A stretch of DNA of 64,000 nucleotides from Erythrophleum ivorense (GCA_026724425.1 JAIUCV010000008.1:26675470-26739469); one strand, 5' to 3'; numbered from the stretch's first letter, positions 39,524 through 51,910 are shown. Notes: a model not told the origin generated them from the sequence alone. Translations and numbers: made by a program.

Positions 39524-39597
39524 TGTAACAGCCAGGAAAAAAAAAAAAAGGAAAGGAAAAAGCTGAAATTTTCGAGGGGCTAAAAATTCTAAGTCTT

Positions 39598-39827
39598 CTC
39601 GCCACAGCCCAGCTATAGCGAATGTGCTTGTTCGCCATAGCGAGAAATGGCCTAGCTATAGCGAGAATGCCTCCTCGCAATAGCGGAAATATTTCTAGCT
39701 ATAGCGAGTGCGGGCATTCCATACAAAATCCAGGGAGTTGCTCACCGTAGCGACGCCATAGCGAAGGCAGAGGTCTGGAACAGACACGAGCTCGCTGTAG
39801 CGAGGGCGATGGCTCGCTATAGCGAGA
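39598..39827. repeat. Array of palindromic CTCGCTATAGCGAG motifs
   Basis: About nine copies or half-copies of the 14-bp self-complementary motif occur in 230 bp; the perfect one is at 39813-39826, with variants CTCGCAATAGCGG, CTCGCTGTAGCGAG, CGCCATAGCGAG and AGCTATAGCGAG. They begin about 75 bp after the LTR start, inside U3. Spacing is irregular. No function is known to me. Confidence 0.8.
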
Positions 39828-40524
39828 GAAGTCCGGAAAGGCGAGAAAAAAAGAATTTGACTTTTTAAAAGCCTCCAAATCTCTTCTTTCTTTTCCTAAC
39901 CTACTCAAGGTCACTTTAAGAGAGAGAAAAGGGCGAAAGAGAGAGAGAGAAGCCTAGAAGAGGGAGGAAGAACAAGAAAGGTAAGAATTTCCATGGCTTT
40001 TCTCTTAGTTAGCTCTTGAGCTTAGTTCAGAAGAGGGAGAGTGGAAAACCACTCTTGAGGGAGGTTAGAAGTTATATAGTCTTCTCTTTCTTGCTTTCCC
40101 TTCTTAAGAGCTTGAGAGTTTGAGAAAAGAGAGAGGATAGTTCATGGATTCTAGTGAGAGAAAGAGACCTAGTTTGACATGCTCAGTAGGGTTGATAAGA
40201 AGAGATCCCTAGCTTATGAATCAAGTATTAAGGAATTAATTCCATCCTTCTTGTGTGGTTAGGTTCAAGAGAAGCTTTCCCATCTAGAAGTGGTTGTGAA
40301 ACCAACAAGGGAGGAGATAGATTAAAGAGAAAGGTTGTTAATAGCTAATAAGGTAGCTCTCTCCACCTTCTTTCATGCATAATTGTGTGTTTACATTGTC
40401 TTACTTGTATGTATGTATGATATGAGTTATGAGAAGTGTGTTAGTATAATGATACATTATGAATTGAAATGATGATTTATATGATTGTTTTGGTTTGCTT
40501 AAGGAACGGAAAAGCCAATAACCC

Positions 40525-40700
40525 TTCAGCCATGGTAAGGATGAGCCAAACCCTTAAGTTGGTTGAGACAAAGTAAAGGGTCTCCCAAAAGTGAGGTTGA
40601 CTCCCAAAGGGTAAAGGTTGAGTCCAAGAACCTTTTAAGAATGGGTGAGGCAAGTCCAAAATCCATAAGTGAGTGGGTAAGGCTAATCCACGTAGTTGGC
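40525..40700 (+). repeat. Worn LTR-internal minisatellite
   Basis: Degenerate units such as GGTGAGGCAAGTCCAAAATCC and GGTAAGGCTAATCC stand where other A LTRs carry the CCAAAAGTCCC array. The unit phase is only partly kept. Confidence 0.6.
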
Positions 40701-42350
40701 AAGCTTCTAAATGTTATGTATGGCCTACTCACATGTTGAGAATGTTTTTCCTTTATGCATGGCCGATTCATATGTTGCAAATGCTTTCATTATGATTTTA
40801 TATGCTAACATGCCATACATGCATGGTGAGACTTGTTGCATGCTATATATGTATGATTGAATGAAAGATGAGCTATTGAGATTCTTTGAATCTCACCCTC
40901 CCTCTCCACCATCCAAACATGCTAGGTGGACCAAGTGAGACTAGAGATGGGAGCCACCAAGCATGAAGCTAGGGAGACTAATGAAGACTTGCAAATAGTT
41001 TCTTGTAAATATGTTGTATATGGAACAAGAGATGTAAATTAATAATGTATATGATGTAGCCTCAATGAATGTTTTCAAGTCAATGTATTTATGATGTATA
41101 TATATGAATGAGATCCATTTTGAATGAAGAGGCAAGTTTTGATTATGAAAAGCTCAATGTTAGTATAAGCCACATGAGTATATAAGTGGGCATGGGTTAG
41201 TGAGTTTCTCCAATCTAGGTTACTAGACACTTGAGCCATGATTGATGGCCCCTATAGATGCTTTCTCATGTGCTCAAAGAGTCATAGAGGTAGAAGAACT
41301 AAGATTGGACCCCATGAGCCCCATTCTTAGCCAAGAAAGTGGCTTTTTGCATTTGATGTCAAGAGTTAACCAAATGACCTCTTCTTGCTTTGAAATTTTA
41401 CATGTGACTAGATCCTATTTAGAGATTTTTGGGAAGCTAAAGATCAAGTCATTTGGGGGTCTATAGCATTTTCTATGATTTTTCAAAGTTGGCATCAGAA
41501 ATTCGGATTTCACACTGTTCATTTGGTCAGTTTAGGAACCATGTCATCCGAGGGGCAAACGTAGTCCAATGGCTACAAAATTTTATACACAGAAACTAGA
41601 TAGTCACAGTGACTTATAGAAACTAGAAGAAACTCATTTAGAGGTCTATAGAGGAAGATATGCAATTTCGAAGTTTCAGCCTAGAATCAGTCATCCTACC
41701 AGACCCGAGGTACTGTCCCATCGGTTTCCGGGAGTTTGGTTCGATGAATTGATTTGGAAATATTTTTCCTCTATAGATAACATCCACATATTTCCACAGT
41801 GATCTCGTTTATCAGCATTTGATTTTTTTGGAATTAGTTAGGCAATTTCAAACTCCATATCAGTAAACTATGACAGTAACAGAACCCCCTCTGACCAGTG
41901 GAAGATTTTGAATGTTAAACGCATGATATGTGAGATGTTGAGACTTCTACATATTTTTAGCGTGAATTAGACATCTTAAGCTTTCTATAATGACTGAGAT
42001 CATGTACTTTCGATTTTTTTGTATTTAGTTATGAATTTTCAAACTCAGCCTAGAAATGAAGCCAAATCTGCCGAAAACGAAATTGCATGTCTCATGTCCC
42101 TTTTTTCTTTCCATGAGATTCAAGCATGTTTGGGGGATTGAAATAAGTTGTAATGGTGCAAATAAACATGAGGATGCATAGAAAGAGCTCACCCGGTCCA
42201 TGTAACATTAAAGTGAATATCTACCCATGTATAATGCCATAGAGAAAGAACATGAACCAAGAGCAATGGTCTCCCTTTTATGCTTCCCATATGCATATGA
42301 GTATGATGGGCATGATGGGTATGAGCTAGAAAGTAAGGTGTTACATAAGA

Positions 42351-43012
42351 ACCTAAGTTGTGAGATATGTCCTCAAACTAAATCTAAAAAGAGAGTTATA
42401 AAAAGGTCCTTTACTCCAGCGTTGTTGGCAATTTAATGTATGAAATGGTATGAACAAGATTCGATATTTGTTATGTGATTGGCCTTGTAAGTAGGTACCA
42501 GTAGAATCCAAGCCAAAAATATTAGAAAGCTATCAAGAGAATCCTTACATACTTGTAGGTTACTACGAACTATGCATTATGTTATCAAGGAAGTGATTTG
42601 CACATAGTAGGATATTCTAATACCAAATAGTGATATATCATAGACCAACAAGTAGATATGCATTGTGTTATATATAATGGAAGCAAAGTTCATATCATAT
42701 TTTGCAAGAGTACAAGAGGCTATATAACTAAAGAGATTTATAGAACATTTGAGAATTATTAATGGGATGTCAAGTCCAATATTAGTGAATTGTGATACTA
42801 AAGTAGTCACAACCACAAAAGGTCATAAGTATCATTATAGGACAAAAGACATAGACATAAAACATAACTTTGTTAGAGAAGTAATAACACATAATAGTGT
42901 TACTATACAATATATTTCTATGCACAAAATGTTAGCAGATCATTTAATAAAGTCTATATCTAGATATATGTATACAGGGCATGTAAAATCTCCTAGTATC
43001 CATAAAATATAA
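42351..43012 (+). pseudogene. Ty1/copia reverse transcriptase end and RNase H remnant
   Basis: Beyond the TAAGA duplication the frame resumes with the end of reverse transcriptase (a degraded CTRPDICYVIGL-like segment near 42455). The RNase H domain follows: TNYALCYQGSDLHIVGYSNTK near 42565, then ILVNCDTK, DIDIKHNFVREVI and MLADHLIKS, up to a stop at 43010-43012, where copia polyproteins usually end. The 87-codon open frame at 42749-43012 is part of it. RNase H removes RNA from the RNA-DNA hybrid in reverse transcription. Several stops show it is inactive. Confidence 0.8.
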
Positions 43013-43390
43013 ATTAACACATTCTATGTATGAATTGATTGTTGAATGAATTCAATGTGTTTGTTTGATTCTTAAACATAGTGCCATAATAGTAGACAAC
43101 ATATATACAATACAATAGTATGTCATATATGTTGATGAGGTTCGCTTTCTTACATAAGTAACTACCTTTAACACTCATGATGAGTAAGTCAAGATGAAAC
43201 ATTATGTGTTCACTATGCTAAGTAGTGGAAGCACCGATATATCAAAGAAAGAACACAAAGTGGAAATATGTCGCCTTGATCAAAAGGAAAAAGGAGTGAG
43301 TTGAGATGAGATTTGAAAATATAATTATATGGGTTAAATTGTGGAACCCTACCATCTATAATACTTTTCACACCCGCAATATAACTGCGT
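43013..43390. other. Probable copia 3' tail, not resolved
   Basis: This follows the RNase H stop. A purine-rich run (AAAAGGAAAAAGGAGTGAG, 43280-43298) could be the polypurine tract before a 3' LTR, but no LTR copy was recognised at the 5' side of the copia element, so the boundary is left open. No gene is seen. Confidence 0.35.
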
Positions 43391-43920
43391 GGCATTAGAC
43401 AAATTTTAAAATTCAATTTTCAAAAATGAAAACAAAATGAAGTAATAAAATCGCCACTAAATTTTTTATTTTTTAAAAGGTAAAGCTTTAAAAAAAACCT
43501 TTTTATAAGAAAAATGGTTGATGTACCAAAAATAGATTTAGGAGTCAACTAGGAGTGGGGAAGGTGTTAGGCACTCTACAACACTCGTTTCAAATAATGG
43601 TTATCCTAAGTTAATTGTACAAAATTAATATGGCCTTAATCCTATTTTAATTACACTAACAATCACATGTAGAAAATAGCAAAAAACAAAACAATTAAGA
43701 AAAGAAAATAAGAAGAAAGAAAATATTTACTTATAAGGGAAAACTTGATCTAAGATGAGAGTTTAGGGCCTCTGTACCCTATGAAAGGAATCAAAGTACA
43801 CATAGTTCGACTGAAAAATTATATTTGTTAGTTGGTGTTTGTTTGTTTTTTTGTTATCGTATTTTTTTTTTTGGTGTTGGGCTATTACTATTTTGGATAT
43901 TAGGTTGAAAGGTTTGGGCT
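43391..43920. mobile_element. Possible Tat/Ogre-type LTR fragment
   Basis: The blocks AAAATCGCCACTAAATTTTTT and GGGGAAGGTGTTAGGCACTC with ACTCGTTTCAAA resemble phrases I know from plant Tat/Ogre Ty3/gypsy LTRs. No terminus, primer site or second LTR is visible in the window, so this is recognition by wording only. The minisatellite that follows may be part of the same LTR. Confidence 0.35.
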
Positions 43921-43998
43921 AACAATTTTATTTTGTCTGAGATGATTTGGTCGCCCTTGACATAACTAGATAATAAACAAAAGGAAAAAGCAATCCAA

Positions 43999-44281
43999 AC
44001 AAAATAGGTATTTTAAAGTTCTACACCAGAACAGACACTTTTAAGTCCTGTACCAAAATAGACACATTTAAGTTCTGTACCAAAATAGGCACTTTAAAGT
44101 CTTACACTAGAATAGGCACCATTAATTTTTACTAGAACAGGCACCCTTTAAGTCCTGCACTAAAATAGGCACCTTTAAATCCTACACCAGAACAGGTATC
44201 CTAAAGTTCTGCACCAAAACAACCACCTTTAAATCCTGTACTGAAACAATCATCCTTTCAAAGTCCTACAAAGATTAGACA
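43999..44281. repeat. Minisatellite, 27-28 bp units, left part
   Basis: About ten degenerate head-to-tail units of the form AAGTCCTGYACCAAAATAGGCACCTTT. It is cut at 44281 by the family A element, leaving AGACA as left TSD, and resumes at 63745. The units near the cut shift to a CTACAAAGATTAGACA form, which matches the type on the far side. Confidence 0.85.
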
Positions 44282-47200
44282 TGTAACACCATATTTATAG
44301 AAGCTCATCTCTCGTCATTTCTAGTCTTACTTCCTTGGATCATACAAGCTTGCCAAGGAAAACTATTAAAAATATTCATTTATTTTGTGTTACGTAGCAG
44401 ATAAATTTTTTATTTTGTGCCCCATGGATCATATGAACTCATCCATACCATACTCATATTTTAATATACAAATACAACTCAAAACCATCCCAAGAAGTAG
44501 CCTAAAACTCGAGCAAATGGAGTATATGCATAAAAATAATGTGTGCAACCTCAGGTTGATTTTCTAACTTTCTATCATAAATTTTGAAAAATCATAACTA
44601 ATTCTATAAAAATTGAAATCAAATAAACTATACCATTATGAAATCTACAGATGTCTACTTTATGTTAAAAATAAATTCATACTACAACAAGGACGTCTAG
44701 CCATTGGAAATAGATAGAATAGTAACCAAGGTCGCCAATTGCTACTAGTACTATCCCTGAACTTCAAAAATTCATATCTCCCCACTCAGATGTCCAATTG
44801 GGCTGATCTTAGTGGCCATGGAAATCTTATCATATCTAATTTATTCTTGTAAAATTTCATGAGTATTGGACACCATTTGGCCATTGAATGATACAGCACA
44901 AAGAACTAACCATATGAACAATGCTTATACCAAAATAGTAGGAAAATGACAACTTTGAAAAATCATAATTAATTCCATAGAGCTCCAAATAATCTGGTCT
45001 TTGCCTTCCCAAAAAGCTCTAGATAATATCTATATGCATGCCAAATTTCATGAGCAAGTTCGTTCATTTGGTCAAAATTTGACGTTAGGTTACAAATATG
45101 CCATTTTGGTGTCTTCTAAAGGTCTCAAATGATCCAAAATTGCTTTTAAGACAACTATGGCCACTGGAGTACGTGGGAAAGCACCAAAATGGTCTACAAA
45201 ATATGTCTCAGAGGTTCACAAACCTAGATTTCAGTAACTCACACTCTCACCCCAAGGTATACACAAGAATACATAAGCTCAACTATGGCATTCAATGTCC
45301 AAATCATGCAATATCATCCATATGGCATCACATCTCATTCATACATGAAATATTCATGTAATTACATATGTTCATAAGCTCATACAAATTATACAATATT
45401 GGATTACATCGTATACCACTAATGTGGCTACAAAATGGCAAAATCACACACTTGGTTGTTAATCTCCTTCCTTTATACTTGGTGGCTTCCATTTCTTGGC
45501 TCACTTGGTCCACCTAGACATGTTAAACATTTGGGGAGAAAGGGATGAGATTCTAAGAATCCTAATAGCTCTTCTCCCTTTCAAACATACATAAAGAATG
45601 CAAATCCATGCCTAGAAATGCATGCATGGCTATCATGTGGCATATAATCATTCATGAAACTTTTATAGCATTCAAAAAGTCATACAAAACATCCATAGGC
45701 TTGCCAAGTAAGTGGTTTAGCCTTACCCATTCTCTTCAAGAATTTTGGACTTGTCTCACCCTTTTTCTTAAAGGCTTTGAATTAAGCCTTACTCTTGGGA
45801 GATTCTTTGCTTTGTCTCAACTATTCTTGAGGGTTCTTGGCTCATCCTCATCATAGCTAGAGGGTTTTTGACTTTACCACACACAAGCAAACTAAAGCAA
45901 GTTCACAAAGTGTCATATGAATACATAACAAAGCATCATGGTACCATGGTATTTAGACATATGCTAAAACATTTCTCATGGCTCAACAACATACATCCAC
46001 ACATTCAAGACAAGGCAAACATCTATTCATGCATGAGAGAAAGAAGAGAGAGCTACCTTTGTCACAATTGCATACTTTTTCCTTTTGGAATGTTTCCTCT
46101 CCCATGACCACACACTCACAATGATGTGAGACTTGTTTCCCTTGGCCTAGATACATCATATGGAAGCCAATTACACTCTTGGAACAAATTCTAAAGCTAT
46201 ACATGCACTTGAAAAGTTAGATGGCTCAAATGGTTCAATTATGATTCCATAAGGCACCTAATGAAGCAACCATAGGAAAACATGATCTTGGCTTCATTCT
46301 TTCTATCCATCTATGATTCTTGACTCCTTTTAAGCCTCTTGGAGTCATCACACAATTAATTTAAGGAGTCTAACTAGGTGTTGCTTCTTTAGGTCATAAT
46401 ATGGAACCTATGATACTATCTCACTATCCATAACTTCTAAAATTTTTCTAAGACTTCCTCCCATCATATATGATGCAAAAATAAGCTTAGAAGAAATTAA
46501 AACACTCCATAGGTTTATGAACTCTCCTTGGCTGAGGTTATGCTTCTTAAGGACACCAAAGGAGTTGTTTTGATTTCTTTGATGGGAGAAGCATGTGGGA
46601 GGCTCTCTTGGTGTCTTAGGGACTCACACAAACTCTTAGACACCTTAAAGTATGGCTAAAAAGCTTTCTACAAGCCAAGGTACAAGTGAAACCCTAGGCT
46701 AGATATCTTGCAAACCAATGGTTCTTTCTTAGATTTCTTTGAATATACTTGTTCCTCACACTCCATAACCCTTGGTTCCATCAAGAACACATGAAGAAAA
46801 ACTCTCCTCCTCACTTTCTCTCTCTAGATCGAAGCTTAAATGGCTTGGAAACATAAGATTTTACAAGTGTTTCAAGTAAAGTCTTACCTTAAAACGGAGC
46901 TCTCTTCGCTTAGATTATTTTTCATCAATTGGTTTTTTAAAAAGAGTTCCTTTTTAGCTTAGGTCAAACCAAAATCTTCAAGTTTTCAAGAAGAGAAAAC
47001 CACCATTAGAGATCTCTTAAAGAGAGGAACAACTTTCCTAACTGAAGCGGGATGAAACAAGTCGTTTACTTACCTAAACAGAAACTTAAACTTCTTCTCT
47101 CTCTATCCTCTTAATGTTATGCCATGGCTGCTCAATTTTCTACAAATGGAAGCTTGGAGAAGGTGATGAGGTGTAATCTTACTTAAGAAGCCTCTTTTAC

Positions 47201-47769
47201 AATTTTTCAAAATGACTATTTTGCCGCTACATGCCTATTTGCTTCGTTTAGGCTCATTTTAACTCCTTGTTGAAAACCGTATTTTCTATCATAAAATTTA
47301 GATCCTTTAATTCATAAAATACCTTTAGTTGCATCCAAATTGAATTAAAAACCTTCTTGAACGAATTGGTCAAAGTTTAGGTCAATTGACATTCGAAAAC
47401 ATAAACTGGAGGGGTTTAAACCATTCTAGGGGTTCCTATGGCTTTTAGGGCCTCTGAGAACCCCGAGAAACTCATTTTTCTCATTTAAAGATCCCTCATT
47501 TGAGTTTTCTAAAAAGTACCCAAATTTACAAAAATGGCATTACATTTCGTTGCATTTTCGTTAAATTCTGTCTGGTTGTTCTGACTTTGATTTCAGGGCA
47601 TCTCTGATCTTGGATCATCATTATTTGAGGTCTAGAATATTATTCTAATTTTATTGGATGTCAATTCATTCTATCTGGGGGACTTTCTTTCGTATCCAGT
47701 GAATTACATACATTTACGGAGAAACTATACATTACGTTTCTCACGTTTACGGAGGTACCGAATATTACA
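44282..47769 (-). mobile_element. 3' LTR of the 44282-63744 family A element
   Basis: 3488 bp from TGTAACACC to CGAATATTACA. On the sense strand the start TGTAATATTCGGTACCTCCG is followed by GTAAACGTGAGAAACGTAATG and then GTTTCTCCGTAAATG, a short imperfect hairpin seen also at 58741 and 63744. Conserved donor-like AAGGTAAGAC is near 46886 (as CTTACCTT on the plus strand). A worn minisatellite is at 45705-45880. It holds one copy of the 467-bp block that is tripled in the 5' LTR. Confidence 0.85.
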
Positions 47770-47785
47770 TTTCCTCCCCCCTTAA
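47770..47785 (-). other. Polypurine tract next to the A 3' LTR
   Basis: TTAAGGGGGGAGGAAA on the minus strand directly precedes the LTR start TGTAATA. This is where plus-strand DNA synthesis is primed. It proves the element strand and that 44282-47769 is the 3' LTR. Confidence 0.85.
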
Positions 47786-50193
47786 ATAAATTTCACCCTA
47801 AAAATTTGGGGGCATAACCTCATTTAGCTTTGCTCATATAGTCACTAACTAATCTTTTCTTTCCCTTTTTTCCTGGCATTATTTACTTCTTTTTAAGCCC
47901 TACCGCTAAGGAATTTATGTTACTAGTTTACTATCTCTTATTCTCTTTTTTTGTACTATTGTTACAGAGCCTTTGATTTGCTCTAATCATAAGGAAAAGT
48001 AGTTTTTGACACTGCATGTACTCTTATACTCTGGCCTATCTCTTGGGAGAGCTTATTGTTTCATATCTAAATAATCTTATCCCGTTTATAGGGACTGACT
48101 TTCTTGTCAAGTAGACTTACTTGCATATGCTTTGAGAGATAATGTACTTAATATTAAATCTCCCTTATCATCTCTTAATGGTTTTCTATAAGATCTCATT
48201 ATCTCTCTCTATTCATTAAGATCCATTATAGACCTCTATTTGCTTATTTAACTTACTTAAATATTAGTCTACTATTTAATCTTATTCGTTCTCTCACTAG
48301 CTCGTCCCATAATTTATCATCATATCTCTATCTATCGTAGGCCTCATAGTTATATTACTTACTAGGATCATAACTCCTTTTAAAAAGGCTATTATTCTCA
48401 ATCGTCTCAACCTCAATTCTTGCTCTGACTCTTGCCTTTTTAGACCTAAACTATGTTTTACTTTCTTTGTTCACTCAAGAGAGAGCTTATATAACTCTTC
48501 GGCTTAATGACTAATCATCATACTCTTACTCATTCCTGTACTAGCATTGAAAAGCAACTACCACTGACTACTATTGAATTCTTGTGGGATGCTAATTTTC
48601 ATACTCTCTGCTATTGAAGACATAGTTTACCACTTACCTCATCAAGACAAACTATACCTGACCTCTCTCTGAACATATAACTATGGTATATAGGGATCTC
48701 TCTATCTCTAGGTCAGGTCCAATGTCTACTAGGTGGTGGTTCATCTAGCTATAATATTGGAAAGCTACTTTCTTGCTTTCCTCTATGCTCATCTCTCAAG
48801 AGGTCTAGTTAGTGGTCTAACTATCTAAGCAAAGCCTTTATATCTCTATGGCAATAGTCTATCAAACTTAGGAGGTCTCTAGTCTCTGAAACAAAATTAT
48901 CTGAAACTATACTGGTCTCTAAAACTAACTAGTCTAGGAAAACTATCTCAAGCCACCCTCTAGTCTCTAAGACAAAACTGTTTGAAATTATACTGGTCTC
49001 TAAGACTAACTGGTCTGGGAAAACTATCTCAGGCCACCATCTCCCCAAAGAATTGTTGTGCTGTAACTATGGGCTCTCTAAATCTCTGTGGGATCTGCTA
49101 CAACCCCTAAGTCTACTGTGACCTCTCAAAGCCCTGTTAGGGCCTACTGCAACCCGCTATATTATGCTAGGATCTACTGTGATCCATCTCTAAGAGATGT
49201 CAAGCCTAAGATCACTGTATTTGATAAAAAATACATGCTCATTAAGTCTGGTAACCATCGCTCATAATGGCTAAGGCTGAACTCAAACATCTACTATGCT
49301 CTTTATATGAAGTGGGTTCTATATCGCTTATTTCCATGTTGATCCCATTGGAACTATATGTAGGAGTATTCTAATTTTCACTCACTACTCTTTGGGGGAT
49401 TCTCGAGTTCCCACTTCAAGCCTTTCCACTTAGGCTTTCCTTTTTTACTCTTACTAACTTGCTATACTTTACCTATACTCTTTTTGTCTTTCCTCTTATA
49501 TCCTGCGATTTCTAACTATGCCCCTATTCTGCTTTTAAGAGCCTTCAGCATTAGGGCATCACATGCATCAAGTGTATCTAATAGGTCATTTCTCATATTA
49601 ATCTGAATATGACCAATAAGGCCTTCCATATGGCAATACACTCCATCATTGCTAGTACTTTCGGTCTAGCTACAAGATTCAAGCCTCAATTTGCCCTTGT
49701 GTTCAACCCCTCATTAAGGCCAAAGAATTATGCCCTTTGTATTATTCATGTATAGCCAACTGGTACATCTAGGCTATCAGGCTTGGATGAGTGTTGCCTA
49801 TAGGTTCTGGCATCTGGCTTGAGGAATAACTTTCTAAACTTTCTAATTCATCTAGACATTTGGGTGTCATGGCTGAAGGGATTAGTTCTCTCTCGTTTCC
49901 ACTCTAACTTATTCTTAGGCAGCAACAATTTCATCTTATATTGCACTGCATTACTACCTATCCCTGCTTTAGGCAAAACATCTCAGAATAGTCAGAGTGT
50001 CATAACTAGGGAGGATTAAGCCTCTCATGGTCTCTTTAAGCAAGCCTCTCTTGTAGCTACGTGACAATAACCTCTTGTTGCAAACACACACAGCTTGCCA
50101 CAAATCCCGGCGAGCTAACAAAGCATATAGAGCTCTAGCCATAAGATCAATCTACTCTATTCTAGACTTACTAACTCAGCCTTAGAGGCCTAC
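47786..50193 (-). mobile_element. Internal remnant of the A element, no domain recognised
   Basis: This is pyrimidine-rich on the plus strand, with no open frame of note and no gag, protease, integrase or chromodomain pattern on the minus strand. It is either the 3' untranslated part or badly decayed. It includes the 81-bp tandem duplication at 48877-49038. The 66-codon plus frame at 49819-50019 has no support. It is cut at 50193 by the B element. Confidence 0.55.
48877..49038. repeat. 81-bp tandem duplication
   Basis: Two adjacent units, 48877-48957 and 48958-49038. Both begin CTCTAGTCTCT and end GCCACC, with TATACTGGTCTCTAA in the middle, and differ at several positions. Confidence 0.85.
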
Positions 50194-51202
50194 TGAGTGG
50201 ATCGTTGCATAACCCTCAAAATAATACTAGGTTGATAAGATATGTAGTTAATGGCACAACCTAGGTCATCTCCCTTGGAATTGGCGTTCAATGTTTAATT
50301 GAGTTTTCCAAATGTTAAAAGACTCTAAAAATTCTTAAACTAAGGGGGTTTTGATTTAATTAAACTAAGTAAAAACTAAATTGAATTAAATTTCCTAATT
50401 GCTATCTAATTGTATGGATTATGGTCTTGTGACTAGCTTTGGATTCATCCCTTGGTATCCACTATCCTTATCCTATTCTAATTATGATTAATTCTGGTCT
50501 AAGAGTTCCTAAATATGTTCATAACAATTTATCTTGAGTAACCACGCAAGATTCAAGAAATCAACGATCTAATGTTGAATTGAGACCTCACATCCAAATT
50601 AAATTGTCAATTCTTGTTTTAGGATCAATGAACACTCAATTTGATTGATTAACTAATTTGATTAACCTTTGAATCATCCTAAATATTTAATTAACTAACT
50701 AAACATTAAGGAATCTTCAAATTAAACAATTAAGCTCACTCATGTATTTTATTGAATACCTTCGAAGCATACATGGAATTCAGATAATATTGATGTCTAA
50801 TGCAATCAATTAATCAACAAAAATTACTTCCTAATTAGTGTCTAACCAGCCACTAATTATAATTACACAAATTCCTTCTCAAATACATCTTAACCAAGAC
50901 AATAATTGAAAGAGAAAAAGTGTAGGAAAAATAAGGAAATTCTTAGCCAAAATATTCTATGTTATGCTTCCATGGATTCAAGCTTCTCCAAGAGATTCCT
51001 CCTTGCTAGCCTCAAGGTGGATTAAAGCTTCATGGGATGGTGGAGATGGAAGATGGAATGGATGAGGTGTGGGGTATGTGCTGGACGAAGAATGGTGTGG
51101 AGTTTATGGAATGGATGATGGCGTGGTGGAAGATGGAATGGAAGAATGAATGGGTTAATGGATGAATGAATGGTGGTCTCTCAATGAATGGGTGAATGGA
51201 TC

Positions 51203-51210
51203 TATATATA
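51203..51210 (-). promoter_or_regulatory. Putative TATA box of the B LTR
   Basis: TATATATA followed by G on the sense strand (CGCCTATATATAGATCC context). It is the best TATA match in the LTR and divides a U3 with G-boxes from a U5-like part. The expected start site is near 51175. Confidence 0.55.
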
Positions 51211-51299
51211 GGCGATGAATTTCGAAAATAAGGAGACGTAAATGACTTGTAGAGGCGTGTGGAATAATAATTCTGCCCAAGTGTATTTCTTTAATGAAT

Positions 51300-51910
51300 C
51301 ACGTGCTCAAGCTTCTTCTTTTTGTATTTTTCTTAACGTCAACCTCTCCCACGTGATTTCTTCTTCCTTTTCTGCATGTATTTTTCGTGTTTCTTCCCAG
51401 CTCTTGCTTCTCTGCTAGCTCGAGTTCACTTCAACGTGATTTGTACGTGTTTCTGCATGTGTTTTAGATGTGGGCCCCGCTGTTTATTTTATTATATTCT
51501 GCATATTCTTCTACTGTTTCTGTTATCCACGAATGCAGCTCGTTCTCTTCTTTCAGCCAGAACTCCATCCCACGTTGCTCTTCTTCGTCCAACTTTTAAC
51601 ATTTTTCTGCTTCATGCAAAATCATGTTAAGCTTCTTCAATTCAGCGTCTTCTTTCTTCTCGCTCAGCTTGTTATTTAAACTCCTTCTTTCTCCTTTTTC
51701 TTGTAGCTCTTTCCAGCTCTCATGCATTGTGCTCTTTACGTTACTGCTCGTTACTGTTCTCAGCTTAGCCATTTCACGTAGCTCTCAAGCTTCTTTGTTT
51801 TCAGCTTCAGCCTTGCTTCTTCTGCATCTCATCCCTCTCGTTCAGCTCGCGTTGTTCTGCTTCTCAGAACCATGCATAAAACTATGGCCTCTTCCTTTTT
51901 GCTTCACGTG
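51300..51910. promoter_or_regulatory. G-box cluster in the B LTR U3
   Basis: CACGTG at 51300-51305, 51350-51355 and 51905-51910, plus TACGTG and AACGTG near 51430-51445 and TCACGTAG near 51775. All are upstream of the TATA box on the minus strand. Such cores are targets of bZIP (ABRE-type) and bHLH proteins; binding here is an inference. Confidence 0.5.

Larger units (their letters stand above)
39524..42345 (+). mobile_element. Family A solo LTR in copia reverse transcriptase, TSD TAAGA
   Basis: It starts TGTAACAGCCAGG and ends GTAAGGTGTTACA; the perfect TSD TAAGA is at 39519-39523 and 42346-42350. At 2822 bp it is the shortest A LTR here and has its own 5' part, with a palindromic motif array at 39598-39827. 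Sense-strand landmarks are the donor-like AAAGGTAAGA at 39980, AAGGTAGCTCTC at 40350, a worn minisatellite at 40525-40700, GAGATTCTTTGAATCTC at 40878, and GAGCTAGAA before the end. No internal region is seen. Confidence 0.9.
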
